Source: Candidatus Gastranaerophilales bacterium
Lineage (GTDB): Bacteria > Cyanobacteriota > Vampirovibrionia > Gastranaerophilales > Gastranaerophilaceae
NCBI GenBank assembly: GCA_944324375.1
Contig: CALUWB010000015.1
Coordinates: 1 to 38,110 of the forward strand
Direction of reading: 5' to 3'
DNA: 38,110 bases
Each line of letters begins with the position of its first letter. The first letter of the stretch is position 1. The notes under the pieces were generated by a model. The model saw nothing but the letters and a program-made list of their open reading frames with translations, was not told the DNA's origin and did not search any database. This document shows positions 7,296 to 17,482 of the stretch, one piece after another. A program made the translations under genes and the position numbers.

Positions 7296-7523
7296 TTATG
7301 TTAATAAATATAGATGTCTTTGATTAACCCCAGATAAACCTTTTCTTGCAGCCATTAATATACACCCAATAAATAAAGCTCCTGCAGATAAAGACGTTGC
7401 GAGTTTTATCTTTCTTCTTGCAAAATCATCAGAAACAGAATTAACAACTTGCCTTGATGGAATACTTTTTTTTAAACCATAAGAAGGCGAATTAACAAAA
7501 CTACTTACAGCACTAACTAACAT
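7296..7523 (-). CDS. Small single-pass membrane protein, 75 aa, unknown
   Basis: I chose the ATG at 7523 because GAGGT (reverse of 7531-7535) lies seven to eight bases upstream. The GTG at 7556 would add 11 residues but lacks such a site. The protein has an N-terminal Ser/Val-rich stretch (MLVSAVSSFVNSPSYG), a basic segment with FARRKIK (about 34-40), one likely transmembrane helix at about 41-58 (LATSLSAGALFIGCILMAA) and a short tail. No family is recognised. It is a monocistronic minus-strand gene between the GGGtGRT terminator and the HAD-like gene. Confidence 0.6.
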   Translation of the reverse strand: MLVSAVSSFVNSPSYGLKKSIPSRQVVNSVSDDFARRKIKLATSLSAGALFIGCILMAARKGLSGVNQRHLYLLT

Positions 7524-7558
7524 AACAAACACCTCGAATAATAAACAGAACCACACTT

Positions 7559-7588
7559 ACATTTTCGTACTTTTTTTGAGTTTGTCAA
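7559..7588 (-). promoter_or_regulatory. Candidate promoter for the 75-aa membrane protein gene
   Basis: On the minus strand a consensus -35, TTGACA (7588-7583), is followed after 18 bases by a weak -10, AAATGT (7564-7559), upstream of the ATG at 7523. The -35 is perfect; the -10 is poor. Confidence 0.35.
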
Positions 7589-7604
7589 GAGGTAATAAGT
7601 ACAC

Positions 7605-8300
7605 TTATTCTCTAATTAAATTAAAGGCTTGCTCTTGAGTATAACCAATTTCATCTATACCAATATTTCCCCAACCTGCAAGAATACAAGTAAGATTTTT
7701 TATATCTTTACAAGGATGCAAATTATGAGAATTATCATCAACAAAGAATGCTTTTTCTGGCTTATTTTCTTTAATGTATGTTTCTAAAAATTCTGATTTG
7801 TTAACAACATTTAAAAGTTCTTCTTTGCCAATAATTTTATAGTCAATTCCTTTACGTTTAATTGCAAAAGAATTTTTTCTTGAAACAATGACAATATCAT
7901 ATTTTGTTTTATCCAAAGTATTTATCATATCCATAAATGGGAATTTTTCTTCCAGTTTATCAACATATTCAGGATAATTTTCAATTAACCATTTTCTTTT
8001 TTCCATGTATGTTTTTTCAAATAAATCTTCTTCATTTTTTATTCTATTATTAATATAGTAGTTATATTTATTAATAAATTCTTCATCTGAAAGATTGTTA
8101 TATTCTTTTATAACTTTCATTAAATAAAAATATTGCCAAGAATTAAATACTAAAAATTTATATCTAAAAAATTTTTTATAAATTTCAGATTCAATCGGTT
8201 CAAAAATATCAGTTCCAAAGCATACATGCCTGCATAAAACGTATGCTTCTTTCAAAGTATCAAATAATACCCCATCAAAATCTAAGAAAACAGTAATCAT
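7605..8300 (-). CDS. HAD-superfamily-like hydrolase
   Basis: This protein of about 231 aa begins at the ATG at 8300 (MITVFLDFDGVLFD). The longer reading to 8375 would run into the divergent wecB start and adds an implausible Phe/Tyr/Ile leader. Motif I is DFDGVLFD (nucleophile D7, acid/base D9), motif II is IVSRK (S140), K180 fits motif III and FFVDD (D188, D189) fits motif IV. The helical cap domain lies at about 17-120. The reaction is probably phosphate-monoester hydrolysis; the substrate is unknown. It is divergent from wecB with only 65 bases between them, so a shared control region is possible. No Shine-Dalgarno is visible before this ATG. Confidence 0.75.
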   Translation of the reverse strand: MITVFLDFDGVLFDTLKEAYVLCRHVCFGTDIFEPIESEIYKKFFRYKFLVFNSWQYFYLMKVIKEYNNLSDEEFINKYNYYINNRIKNEEDLFEKTYMEKRKWLIENYPEYVDKLEEKFPFMDMINTLDKTKYDIVIVSRKNSFAIKRKGIDYKIIGKEELLNVVNKSEFLETYIKENKPEKAFFVDDNSHNLHPCKDIKNLTCILAGWGNIGIDEIGYTQEQAFNLIRE

Positions 8301-8329
8301 AAGATAAAAATAACACAATAATATAAAGA

Positions 8330-8359
8330 TTGTAAAATAATTTATGTTTATTTTATAAT
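8330..8359 (+). promoter_or_regulatory. Promoter of wecB, predicting a leaderless mRNA
   Basis: TTGTAA (8330-8335), an 18-bp spacer and a consensus TATAAT (8354-8359) are present. Transcription would start about 7 bases downstream, at or next to the A of the wecB ATG (8366). There is no Shine-Dalgarno. Confidence 0.6.
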
Positions 8360-8365
8360 TCAAAT

Positions 8366-9484
8366 ATGAAAACAATAATATTTATATTTGGAACAAGACC
8401 AGAAATAATAAAACTAGCACCTGTAATTTTGGAATTAAAAAAATATCCAAATGATTATAATGTGCTAATTTGTAACACAGAACAACAAAAAGAATTATCA
8501 AACCAAACATTAAAATATTTTGGCCTAAAAGCTGATATAAATTTAGACTGCATGAGAGAAAATCAATCTTTAGCAGGTGTTCAAACAAAGATTTTAACAT
8601 CATTAGATAAAGTATTTAATGAGCACAGTATTGATGCGACAATTGTACAAGGAGACACAATGACTGTACTTTGTGGAGCACTAACAAGTTTTTATCATAG
8701 AGTCCCTGTTTACCATGTTGAAGCAGGCTTGAGATCATATGACATATATGAACCATTCCCAGAAGAAGTTATGCGACAAATGACAAGTAGAGTTGCAGAT
8801 ATTCATTTTGCTCCAACAAAAGTTAATAAAGAAGCATTAATTAAAGAAAACATCTCAGAAGATAAAATCCATATAGTTGGGAATACAGTTATTGATGCAT
8901 TATTCTGCCTTTCTGATGAAGTAATAGAACAATCAAAACAATATTTTATTGATAAAAATATTACAATTGACGATAAATTAGTTTTAATTACTGCACATAG
9001 ACGTGAAAACCACGGAGAAAGAATTGATAGAATAATTGAAGCAATTTCTTATTTAGCAACAAAGTATGTTGATCATACTTTTGTAATCCCTGTACATCCA
9101 AATCCAAATGTAAAAAATAAAATACACGAAAGACTTGGCTGTTTAAATAATATTAAATTATTAACCCCATTAGATTACCCTTATTTGGTCTATTTAATGA
9201 AACACGCCAAATTGATTTTAACAGACTCTGGAGGAATTCAAGAAGAAGCTCCATCATTTAGTTGTCCAACTCTAGTTATGAGATATGAAACTGAACGCAA
9301 AGAAGGAATTGACGCCGGTGTTTCAGTCTTAGTTGGTGCTGATTATGACAAAATATTAGAATATAGTGAAAATATTTTATCTAAAGATAAAGCTGAAACA
9401 AGATTAAAAGCTCAAAATCCATATGGAGATGGTACAACATCTAAACAAATCGAACAAATTATTAGAAATAAACTATTAAATTAA
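8366..9484 (+). CDS. wecB: UDP-N-acetylglucosamine 2-epimerase (non-hydrolysing)
   Basis: This 372-aa enzyme interconverts UDP-GlcNAc and UDP-ManNAc for surface polysaccharide precursors. It is a two-domain GT-B fold. The signature residues are present: GTRPEIIKLAPVI (9-21, with K16), QGDT (D97), HVEAGLRS (E119), FPEEVMR (131-137), HRREN (211-215) and TDSGGIQEEAPS (286-297). The nucleotide-binding region ETERKEGIDAGVSVLVG lies at 308-324, where Lys replaces the usual Pro of ERPEG. Length and architecture are normal. It appears monocistronic or joined to the giant downstream gene (105-base gap with no terminator). The TATAAT sits so close to the ATG that the message is probably leaderless. Confidence 0.95.
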   Translation: MKTIIFIFGTRPEIIKLAPVILELKKYPNDYNVLICNTEQQKELSNQTLKYFGLKADINLDCMRENQSLAGVQTKILTSLDKVFNEHSIDATIVQGDTMTVLCGALTSFYHRVPVYHVEAGLRSYDIYEPFPEEVMRQMTSRVADIHFAPTKVNKEALIKENISEDKIHIVGNTVIDALFCLSDEVIEQSKQYFIDKNITIDDKLVLITAHRRENHGERIDRIIEAISYLATKYVDHTFVIPVHPNPNVKNKIHERLGCLNNIKLLTPLDYPYLVYLMKHAKLILTDSGGIQEEAPSFSCPTLVMRYETERKEGIDAGVSVLVGADYDKILEYSENILSKDKAETRLKAQNPYGDGTTSKQIEQIIRNKLLN

Positions 9485-9589
9485 GAAATATTACAAATAA
9501 ATTATCTTCAAAAGCTTATATACTTTTTATCTTCAATATGTTTATGATAAAATTTTTATGGGTATTTGTATACAAAATAGGACGTAAAA

Positions 9590-12500
9590 ATGGCAGAAAT
9601 TAACAATCTTGAAGATATAAAAACTAATTTTGAAAAAATCACAAATTTAATCAATTCTATGAGAGCTCAAGGAGTTTTAAACTTCTCTGGAATGGATAAA
9701 GTATTATCTGCAATAAATAATAAATTAGACAATCTTAATGTTGAAGAAAATACAGATTTAATAAAACTTTTAATCAACGAAGTTAAAAGTAATATTGAAG
9801 AGCGCCATGGTTTTGTTGTTTCAAAATTTTCCGAAATAGAAGCTGCCATTAATAACCTTTTAAAAAATAATGATGATACCCTTAAATCTTCAGAAGTTAG
9901 AAAATTATTTGATGTCATTGCGACAAATCTAAGTGTTTTTTCAAAAGAAGTAGTAGCCCAAAAAGATGTCTTAACAGAAATAACATTAAGATTAGAATCT
10001 TTAAGAGCAGATGATTCTGATAAAAAAGAAATTATAAAAAATATAACTAATATTAAATCAGATATAACAAGAATAAACAATGGCTTTGAAAGCATAATCT
10101 TAAATATAAATAACAATTTCAAAGAATTATCGTCTAGTTTTGACAGACTTGCAGCAAGCAATTTAAGTGACAAATATGGTAAATCAATAGAGGATATTCA
10201 TACAATATCTAATACTATACTTTCTGCTATATCAATGATTGATAAAAAGAATGAAGAATTTAATGAAAGTATAAATAGATTAGTTACTGTTGGAGATTTT
10301 AATGAATCAAAAGAATTAATCCTCAATTTAATAACAAAAAATGACGAGATTAGAGATAGCCTTGATAATACAGCAGATAAAGAGTCAATAGGACATCTAA
10401 CAAATGCTATTAATACTTCAATTGGTGCAATTAATGAGATAAAAGCAGTCATAATAAATAATTCAGATGAAAAAAGCAAACAGTTAATTTCTCAATTGGA
10501 ATACTTAGAAAGTGTAGTAAGGTCATCTACTGAAAATTTTGATTTCAAACAATTTAAAACAGAATTACTTAATGTTGTTAATGATATTGGGAATGAAACA
10601 AATATTGTATGTAATGATTTATTAGAAACAAATCAAGATTTAAAGAGAATATTAACAGCAGTAAACTTAGCAGACTTTAATTCCCACCTTGCAAAATTAA
10701 ATGAATCTGTTTTGCACACTAATAACGATATAAAAGACTTTGTTGAACAAACATCAGAAAAAACAATTAATGATAATAGAACTTATATCAATAATATTGC
10801 AACAGATTTCAGAAACCAAATATTAGGCGTAAATAATAGTTTAGACGGAATAAGACAAGAATTCATTGATAGCCAAAATGGATATTACAATGGTATTATT
10901 GATAAAATACAGGAATTTTCACAACTTACTAAAAGTTTTAATTCTGAAGTAGAAAACAATAATACCAAAACAATTTCAGAAATAAATAACTTGGGTTATT
11001 CTCTAAAACAAGAATTATTAAATATTAGTTCAAATATTAATGAAAGTTCAAAAGCTTCAATTAATGAAATTATAGAACAGTTAAATTCTCTATTTGCGTT
11101 ATCAAATGACTTAAAATCTGAAATTATCATTTTAACAGAAAATAATACCGAAAAAATTACAAATAAAATTAATGAAGTTTCAGCAGCATTAAATATACTC
11201 AATAATAATATAGACACAATCCCAAATAAACTAAATAATGATTTTGATATAAAAATAATCGATTTAAAAAACCAATTAAACACATTATCTTCAGACATAT
11301 CAACAGAATCAAATAATAACTCTGAAAAGTTATTATCAAATGTTTCAGAAATATACAAACAAATTGTTTCTTTATCTGATGATTTCAAAAATATGTACAC
11401 AGAAGATTCTGAAGAGATCAATAGATGTGTAAACAATGTTTATGATAAAATCAATGAATTAAATACAGAAATTCCAACTTTATTATTTCAAACATCAGGC
11501 AGAATATCAGACTTAACATCTATTGTTCAAGATAGATTTGAAAAAACAGAAGAAAGACTTAACTCAATACAAACAAGTATTAATTATAATGACTTGCAAC
11601 AAAACACTTTTGAAAAAATTGACTCAATAAATTCTGATATAAAAATTTTAATTAACAATATTTCTGAAAAATTATCTGAAAATAACAATAATCTATTTGA
11701 ACAAATTAAAGGAATAAATACTGATATTAAAGAATTATCAGGAATAATAAACAATAATATTGGAGATGCAAAACAAGAAGTAAGAGAAAAATTAGTATTT
11801 ATTGAAGAAACGATAAATACTATTAAAAATAATATTTTTGATAATAATAACAATGAAGAAAATCAATATATTTCAAATAAACTAAACGTATTATCAGAAG
11901 ACATAAAAGAATTATCAAGCAATATTAATAATAATATTGATAATAATAGTACAACTACAATTCAAAAATTAGATGCAATATTATATAACGCAAATGAAAT
12001 TAAAAATTCTATATCTTCTAATATTGAATCTTTAAATGAAAGTTTAAATAATATAATTTCAAATAAAACAGACGAAATTCAAAACTCTATCAATTATGTA
12101 TCAACAAATGTTGAGGAGTATACTAACAATCTTACAGAAAAACTAACTGATGTATCTAAAGAAGTAAAAAATGTAACAGAAAAATTAGCAAATTATTTTA
12201 TTAATAATGATTCTGACATTATAACTAAACTTAATTCTGTGTCTGATAAAATTACAGAATTAAATAGTTACAATAATGATAAAATAACAGACATACAAGA
12301 TAATACAAACCAAATAACTAATAAAATTGAAGATATAAATTATAACATTTCAACAAAAGCAGATTTAATAAACTCAAATATCTCAACAAATTCTGATATT
12401 ATTTCAGAAAAAATTGATATTGTTTCAACTGATCTAAAAAATCTAACAGGCAACTTAATAAACAAAATAACAACGGAAAATGATAAAAATACAGAAAATA

Positions 12501-15500
12501 ACAATATCATCAATTCCAATATTAATGACTCAAAAGAAGAAATTATCGTAAATATTAATAATTCAAAAAACACTTTCTCTGATTTATTTAATGCAATAAA
12601 AAATGATATAGAAATCTTAACTAATTCTATTAATAATATTCAACAAGATGAAACATTAAAAGAAACATTAATTAATGATATAGGAATTATTCAAACAAAT
12701 ATTTCTCATAAATTTGAAGAATTAAACAATAATATTAAATTTTCAGTTGATGATTTAAAATCTGAAATACAAACACAAAACATCAACAAATATATAGAAT
12801 CTCTTAAATATGAAATATCAACATTAGATGAAAAAATTGAACAGTTATACAAAGATACTAACACATCAAATATAACATCTATTCAAAACATTCATACAAA
12901 TATTGATTCTACAAGAGATAGTATAATAGAAAATATTGAAAAAAATAAACAAGAAATAATTAATTTAAGTAATAACATTATAAATTCCTTTAATAATACT
13001 GATGAATTGGTTACAACTCAAACATCCAATATAGTTGAAAATATTAGAGAAATTTTATTATCTTTCCAAGCAAAAGCTGAATCAACAAATCATACTTTAA
13101 TTGAAAATAATCAAAACAATAATGAGAAAATTGTTGCATTAGTTTCTGCTTTATCAAATGAAATTAATCTTCTTGGCACGTCAATTGAAGATTTTTCAAC
13201 AAATAATAAGCAAGAGATATTAAATAATGTCAAATACTTATCAAATTTATTAAACACAATATCAGAAGAATTTAAATCTTCACTAGAAACATCACTTAAT
13301 GATGTTGAAGCTAAAATAGCTCTAATACCTAACAAAATAGACTATTCAGAACAAACGATTATACAAAAACTTGAAGAAACAAAAGATATACAAAATGAAA
13401 CTCTTTCTAACATTATAAATAATTTTTACGATATTAAAGATGCAATTATAGAAAAAACAAACAGTTCTGAAAACAGCATAAATTCTGAATTGACAATCAT
13501 TAAAGATAAATTTACAGAATTCAACAACAATAAACATCAAAATGACGAAATAATACAAACATTAACCAATCTAATAAATCAGACTATTGATAACATTTCT
13601 GAATCAAATAACTCTTTTAGCATTAAAATTGATGATGAAATTAATAACTTAAAAGTAATACTTAATGAAATTGATGAACACATCAACAATAATAGCAACA
13701 ATATTCAAGAGAATATTTCAACAAAAATTTCATATATAGAAACAGCATTATCAGAAATTAGACATAAACAAGAATTACAAAAAATTAAAATAGAAGAACA
13801 AATAGTCCAATCTATTGAATATATAAAAAATATTATTGAAAATACAGATTCAAATACAAATGATTTATTCAGTAAAATTAACACATCAAAAGATGAAACA
13901 ATAGATATTATTAAAGAATCTAAACAAGATTTATATACTACTATTGAAAATATTTCTGATCGTTCAAATAATAATTTTATTGAGCTTACATCACAATTAG
14001 AATCAATAAAAGAATTTATAAATTCTAACTTTATTCAAAATAATAAAATAAATACTGTTGAAGAAACTATCTCTAATATGGCTAATAATATTAATATTAT
14101 ATTAAGCCAAAATTCAACAAGAAAAGATTTAGAAGCAATAGAATCAGAACTTACAAATATAAAACAGAATTTTACAGATTTTATATCAAACAATTCTGAG
14201 GAAAAAAGCAATAATATTATTAATAAATTAACTTGCCATATAAATAATATTTACGAAGTTATAAATTCTAAATTAGTTCAACAAGAAGAATTACTTGCTT
14301 CTGAACTTAATTATATAAAAGAGAATTTTGATAATAAATCCGATTTAGAAACTCTTATAAATAACACTGAAGATTTAAAATCTCACATAAAAAATAGCAC
14401 CCCTAAAATTAATGATATAAAAGATAATATTGGTTTATTATCACAAGAATTAATAAATATAAAACAGGATATAATAAACAATTCAGGCATTAATCTTGAA
14501 GAAATAAAAAATAAACTTACAGGATTATTAAATAATATCCAAATAAATTCTGATGAAATTAAAAATATCTTATCAAATAAAGAAGAAATTATAGATATTA
14601 AGAATGAAATATTTAATATTACACAAAATATAAATGATTTAGATAATAATATAAGAGAAAATAATAATCATAAACTAGAAGAAATTAAACAAGAATTTGC
14701 ATATTTATCAAATATTATTAATTCTAATGCAAATGAGATCAATGATACACTATCAAATAAAGAAGATTTTGTAGATATAAAAAATCAGATATTTAAAATT
14801 AATCAGAATATAAGTAATTTAGATAATAATATAAAAGAAAATAATATTAAAAATATAGAAACTATCAAACAAGATATAGAAAATTTATCTAATATTATCA
14901 ATTCTAATTCTGAGGGAATATTATCACTCCTTTCAAATAAGGACGATTTTACAAATATTCAAGACCAAATATTAAACATCACACAGAATATAGCCAACTC
15001 AGAAAATAATATAAAACAAGGAAATGCAAATTTATTTGAAGGAATAAAAGAAGAATTTGTATCTTTATCAAATAGAATTAATAATAATTCAAATGATATT
15101 ATAAGCATTATTTCTAACAAAGAAGATTTTATAAATATTCAGAACAAAATATCTACTCTTATTGAAAATCTTAATGCTTTAGACAATAATATACAAAAAG
15201 ATAATTCTTCTCTACTTGGTGAAATAAGAAAAGAATTTACATCTATATTAAATTTATTAAATATAAACTTTAATGAAATAAGAGATATAATAACTAACAA
15301 AGAAAATTTTGAAAATTTAGAAAATCAAATATTAAATATTTCTCAAACAATTAATGAATTAGACAACCATTTTCAAGTTAGTAGTAATACAAAATTTGAA
15401 GAAATAAAAGAAGAATTTTCATCTTTATCAAACATTATGAATTCAAATTCAAATGATATTAAAGAAATTCTTGCAAATAAATCTGATTTTGAAAACATTA

Positions 15501-17482
15501 ATTCAGAAATCAAAAATATATTTAATGAATTAAAAACACTTGATTTAAATATTGATGAAGACACAACAAGACAACTTTCCATAATAAAAGAAGAATTTGT
15601 ATCAATATCTACTGCAATTTTTACAAACACAGATAAGATAACAAATACATCTAAAGCAAATTTAAATCTTATACAAGAAAAATTTGAATATATCGCAAAT
15701 TTAATTAACACATTAGAAACAGATATAAAAGAAGCAAATATAAAAGCAATTGATACAATTAAAAATGAATTACAATGCTTAGATGATATTACAAATAAAA
15801 TAGAAAAAATTGATATAACAACTTCAAACATTGAAACAAATGATAAGCTAATCTTAAGTAATATTGAATCAATAGAAAACAAAATTAAAAATATAAATAC
15901 AAATATTATTACGATTAGTGAAATAGATTATTCCAATGATTTAGAAACAATCAAAAATATAATATTTGAACAAAAAGATAAACTAAATTCATTAAGCACA
16001 ATTAATGATATTAATAATCTACCTAAAATTGAAGATATCAATAATATACTAGAGAATAATATTTTAGAATTAGTTCAAAAATTCAATGAAAAAATTGATT
16101 CAACTTCAACAAAAGAAATAATACATAATCAACTTTTGGAATTAAAATCAGATATTATAACTCAAACAATAAAACTTCTAGATCAAATATCATTTGAAGT
16201 AGAACAAGGTGAGATTATAGATTACATCCAAGAGAAATCAAATAAATTAAATAATTCAGTCGAAGATATAAAAAATAATATCTTGACTCAAATACAAGCA
16301 GATAAAGAAGAATTATTATATCATTTAGCATCAAATGATGAGCTAAGAGTGCAATTTGATAATATTAATAAAAAACTTGATGATTTATCTGATAATTATG
16401 AATTGAATAAGGGATTTGAAAATATTCATTCAAAACTTGATTTTATTGTAGATAATTCAATATTAAAAAGTTTTGAAGATGTTCAATCAAGAATTGATTA
16501 TGTTGTAGATAATACAATAGAAAAGGGCTTTGAAGATGTAAGAAGTCAAATTGAAGAAGTTAGAGATAATACAATAAAAAAAGAGTTTACTGATGTAAAA
16601 AATCAATTGGAAACATTTGCAAATAATGATGATCTACAAAAAGAATTTGCAGAAGTAAAAAAACACCTTTTAACTATTCAATCAGGAGACTCAAAAGCAG
16701 ACTATACATATAGTTTACAAGATGTAGAATCTGATATTGCAAAATTAAGACTTGCAATGAAAGAACTTCAAGAAGTTTCTACCGATGAAGAATTGGATGA
16801 TATAAGAAAGAAAGTTGACGATATTGTTTTAGTTGTTGGCAACATTAAAAACCAAATAGCTCAAGCTGATATGGACGAAGTATCATCAAGCATAGAAAAA
16901 ATTAACGAAGACATCGTTAGTATTAGTACAAGAACAAATAAATTATTATTAACATCTGAAAATTCATCAAATTTATTAAAAGAACACTTAGAAAGTTTTA
17001 GATTGGTTATTGATGATCTAGATGTAAGAACAAGAGAACTTATAGAACACAATGATTTAAGTCATATAGAAACATCCATATCAAAGATAGAACGAACATT
17101 AATCGAGAACAAAGGATATAATAGTATTGTAAATCAATCGTTATTATCTATTGCAGAATGGGTTGATTGTGCAGGATCAACATTAACATCAATTACTAAA
17201 AAATTAGAAAAATTAGATGATATCGAAGATGTTAAAGGTATGATCCGTAGTATAGAAATGCCAACTCAATTTGACTATTCAGTATTTAATAATATTGAAG
17301 AAAAATTTAATGAACAACAAAATAGAATTAATTCATTAGAAGAAAAATTAAACAGATTAACTGAATTAGTTGAAGCAAATGATAATAGTCAAATAAATAA
17401 AAAAATAACAAGTGTAGATAAGCAATTAGCAAAATTAAATAAAAGTATTGAAAGATTAACTTCATATGTTGACGAAGAATAA
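9590..17482 (+). CDS. Giant coiled-coil repeat protein, 2630 aa
   Basis: This single uninterrupted 7.9-kb ORF encodes about 300 kDa of almost pure predicted coiled coil. Its composition is dominated by Asn, Ile, Ser, Lys, Glu and Leu. Pro is sparse, Cys is rare, and I find only one Trp (SIAEWVDCAGS near the C-terminus). There is no signal peptide, transmembrane helix, LPXTG or other anchor, so a cytoplasmic location is the simplest reading. Residues about 1662-2021 are six tandem 60-aa units; about 2269-2364 are five units of 19-20 aa. The last 200 residues are less repetitive and may be the functional end domain (NSIVNQSLLSIAEWVD, then a final coiled coil ending LTSYVDEE). The ATG has a weak AGGA upstream. 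Its 3' end overlaps the start of the GlcD-like gene by 17 bases. Possible roles are a filament, tether or cell-shape scaffold, all inference. I recognise no named family. Confidence 0.9.
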   Translation: MAEINNLEDIKTNFEKITNLINSMRAQGVLNFSGMDKVLSAINNKLDNLNVEENTDLIKLLINEVKSNIEERHGFVVSKFSEIEAAINNLLKNNDDTLKSSEVRKLFDVIATNLSVFSKEVVAQKDVLTEITLRLESLRADDSDKKEIIKNITNIKSDITRINNGFESIILNINNNFKELSSSFDRLAASNLSDKYGKSIEDIHTISNTILSAISMIDKKNEEFNESINRLVTVGDFNESKELILNLITKNDEIRDSLDNTADKESIGHLTNAINTSIGAINEIKAVIINNSDEKSKQLISQLEYLESVVRSSTENFDFKQFKTELLNVVNDIGNETNIVCNDLLETNQDLKRILTAVNLADFNSHLAKLNESVLHTNNDIKDFVEQTSEKTINDNRTYINNIATDFRNQILGVNNSLDGIRQEFIDSQNGYYNGIIDKIQEFSQLTKSFNSEVENNNTKTISEINNLGYSLKQELLNISSNINESSKASINEIIEQLNSLFALSNDLKSEIIILTENNTEKITNKINEVSAALNILNNNIDTIPNKLNNDFDIKIIDLKNQLNTLSSDISTESNNNSEKLLSNVSEIYKQIVSLSDDFKNMYTEDSEEINRCVNNVYDKINELNTEIPTLLFQTSGRISDLTSIVQDRFEKTEERLNSIQTSINYNDLQQNTFEKIDSINSDIKILINNISEKLSENNNNLFEQIKGINTDIKELSGIINNNIGDAKQEVREKLVFIEETINTIKNNIFDNNNNEENQYISNKLNVLSEDIKELSSNINNNIDNNSTTTIQKLDAILYNANEIKNSISSNIESLNESLNNIISNKTDEIQNSINYVSTNVEEYTNNLTEKLTDVSKEVKNVTEKLANYFINNDSDIITKLNSVSDKITELNSYNNDKITDIQDNTNQITNKIEDINYNISTKADLINSNISTNSDIISEKIDIVSTDLKNLTGNLINKITTENDKNTENNNIINSNINDSKEEIIVNINNSKNTFSDLFNAIKNDIEILTNSINNIQQDETLKETLINDIGIIQTNISHKFEELNNNIKFSVDDLKSEIQTQNINKYIESLKYEISTLDEKIEQLYKDTNTSNITSIQNIHTNIDSTRDSIIENIEKNKQEIINLSNNIINSFNNTDELVTTQTSNIVENIREILLSFQAKAESTNHTLIENNQNNNEKIVALVSALSNEINLLGTSIEDFSTNNKQEILNNVKYLSNLLNTISEEFKSSLETSLNDVEAKIALIPNKIDYSEQTIIQKLEETKDIQNETLSNIINNFYDIKDAIIEKTNSSENSINSELTIIKDKFTEFNNNKHQNDEIIQTLTNLINQTIDNISESNNSFSIKIDDEINNLKVILNEIDEHINNNSNNIQENISTKISYIETALSEIRHKQELQKIKIEEQIVQSIEYIKNIIENTDSNTNDLFSKINTSKDETIDIIKESKQDLYTTIENISDRSNNNFIELTSQLESIKEFINSNFIQNNKINTVEETISNMANNINIILSQNSTRKDLEAIESELTNIKQNFTDFISNNSEEKSNNIINKLTCHINNIYEVINSKLVQQEELLASELNYIKENFDNKSDLETLINNTEDLKSHIKNSTPKINDIKDNIGLLSQELINIKQDIINNSGINLEEIKNKLTGLLNNIQINSDEIKNILSNKEEIIDIKNEIFNITQNINDLDNNIRENNNHKLEEIKQEFAYLSNIINSNANEINDTLSNKEDFVDIKNQIFKINQNISNLDNNIKENNIKNIETIKQDIENLSNIINSNSEGILSLLSNKDDFTNIQDQILNITQNIANSENNIKQGNANLFEGIKEEFVSLSNRINNNSNDIISIISNKEDFINIQNKISTLIENLNALDNNIQKDNSSLLGEIRKEFTSILNLLNINFNEIRDIITNKENFENLENQILNISQTINELDNHFQVSSNTKFEEIKEEFSSLSNIMNSNSNDIKEILANKSDFENINSEIKNIFNELKTLDLNIDEDTTRQLSIIKEEFVSISTAIFTNTDKITNTSKANLNLIQEKFEYIANLINTLETDIKEANIKAIDTIKNELQCLDDITNKIEKIDITTSNIETNDKLILSNIESIENKIKNINTNIITISEIDYSNDLETIKNIIFEQKDKLNSLSTINDINNLPKIEDINNILENNILELVQKFNEKIDSTSTKEIIHNQLLELKSDIITQTIKLLDQISFEVEQGEIIDYIQEKSNKLNNSVEDIKNNILTQIQADKEELLYHLASNDELRVQFDNINKKLDDLSDNYELNKGFENIHSKLDFIVDNSILKSFEDVQSRIDYVVDNTIEKGFEDVRSQIEEVRDNTIKKEFTDVKNQLETFANNDDLQKEFAEVKKHLLTIQSGDSKADYTYSLQDVESDIAKLRLAMKELQEVSTDEELDDIRKKVDDIVLVVGNIKNQIAQADMDEVSSSIEKINEDIVSISTRTNKLLLTSENSSNLLKEHLESFRLVIDDLDVRTRELIEHNDLSHIETSISKIERTLIENKGYNSIVNQSLLSIAEWVDCAGSTLTSITKKLEKLDDIEDVKGMIRSIEMPTQFDYSVFNNIEEKFNEQQNRINSLEEKLNRLTELVEANDNSQINKKITSVDKQLAKLNKSIERLTSYVDEE
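14573..15652 (+). repeat. Six tandem 180-bp (60-aa) repeats inside the giant coiled-coil gene
   Basis: The marker S/T/A-N-K-(E/D/S)-(E/D/N)-F/I recurs at 14573, 14753, 14933, 15113, 15293 and 15473, exactly 180 bases apart. Each unit continues with a motif like IxNQIxNIxQNIxxLDNNI and then IKEEFxxLSNxINSNxNDI. Units are diverged in sequence but share an exact length, so selection holds the period. Further out the spacing breaks down: an earlier NKSDLE sits 240 bases before the first unit. Confidence 0.9.
16394..16681 (+). repeat. Five 19-20-residue repeats near the C-terminus of the giant protein
   Basis: Units begin at 16394, 16454, 16511, 16568 and 16625 with the pattern N-x-x-x-K-x-F-E-D-V-x-S-x-I-x-x-V-x-D (for example NTIEKGFEDVRSQIEEVRD). 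Spacings are 60, 57, 57 and 57 bases. This register is distinct from the 60-aa array and marks a separate segment of the rod. Confidence 0.8.

Noticed and set aside
7557-7604. Terminator or small RNA between the 75-aa gene and the HAD-like gene
   Set aside because: There is a T-run (ctttttttg), but no stem of useful length precedes it on either strand.
14573-15652. Tandem repeat as a mobile element or recent DNA amplification
   Set aside because: The units share exact length but are well diverged in sequence, so this is an old protein-level repeat, not a recent duplication or CRISPR-like array.
15373-15882. Long antisense ORFs opposite the giant gene (also 9667-10173, 10996-11436 and others)
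   Set aside because: They mirror the biased codons of the Asn/Ile/Ser-rich coding strand, have Phe/Ser/Ile-rich sequences without domains, and lack ribosome sites.
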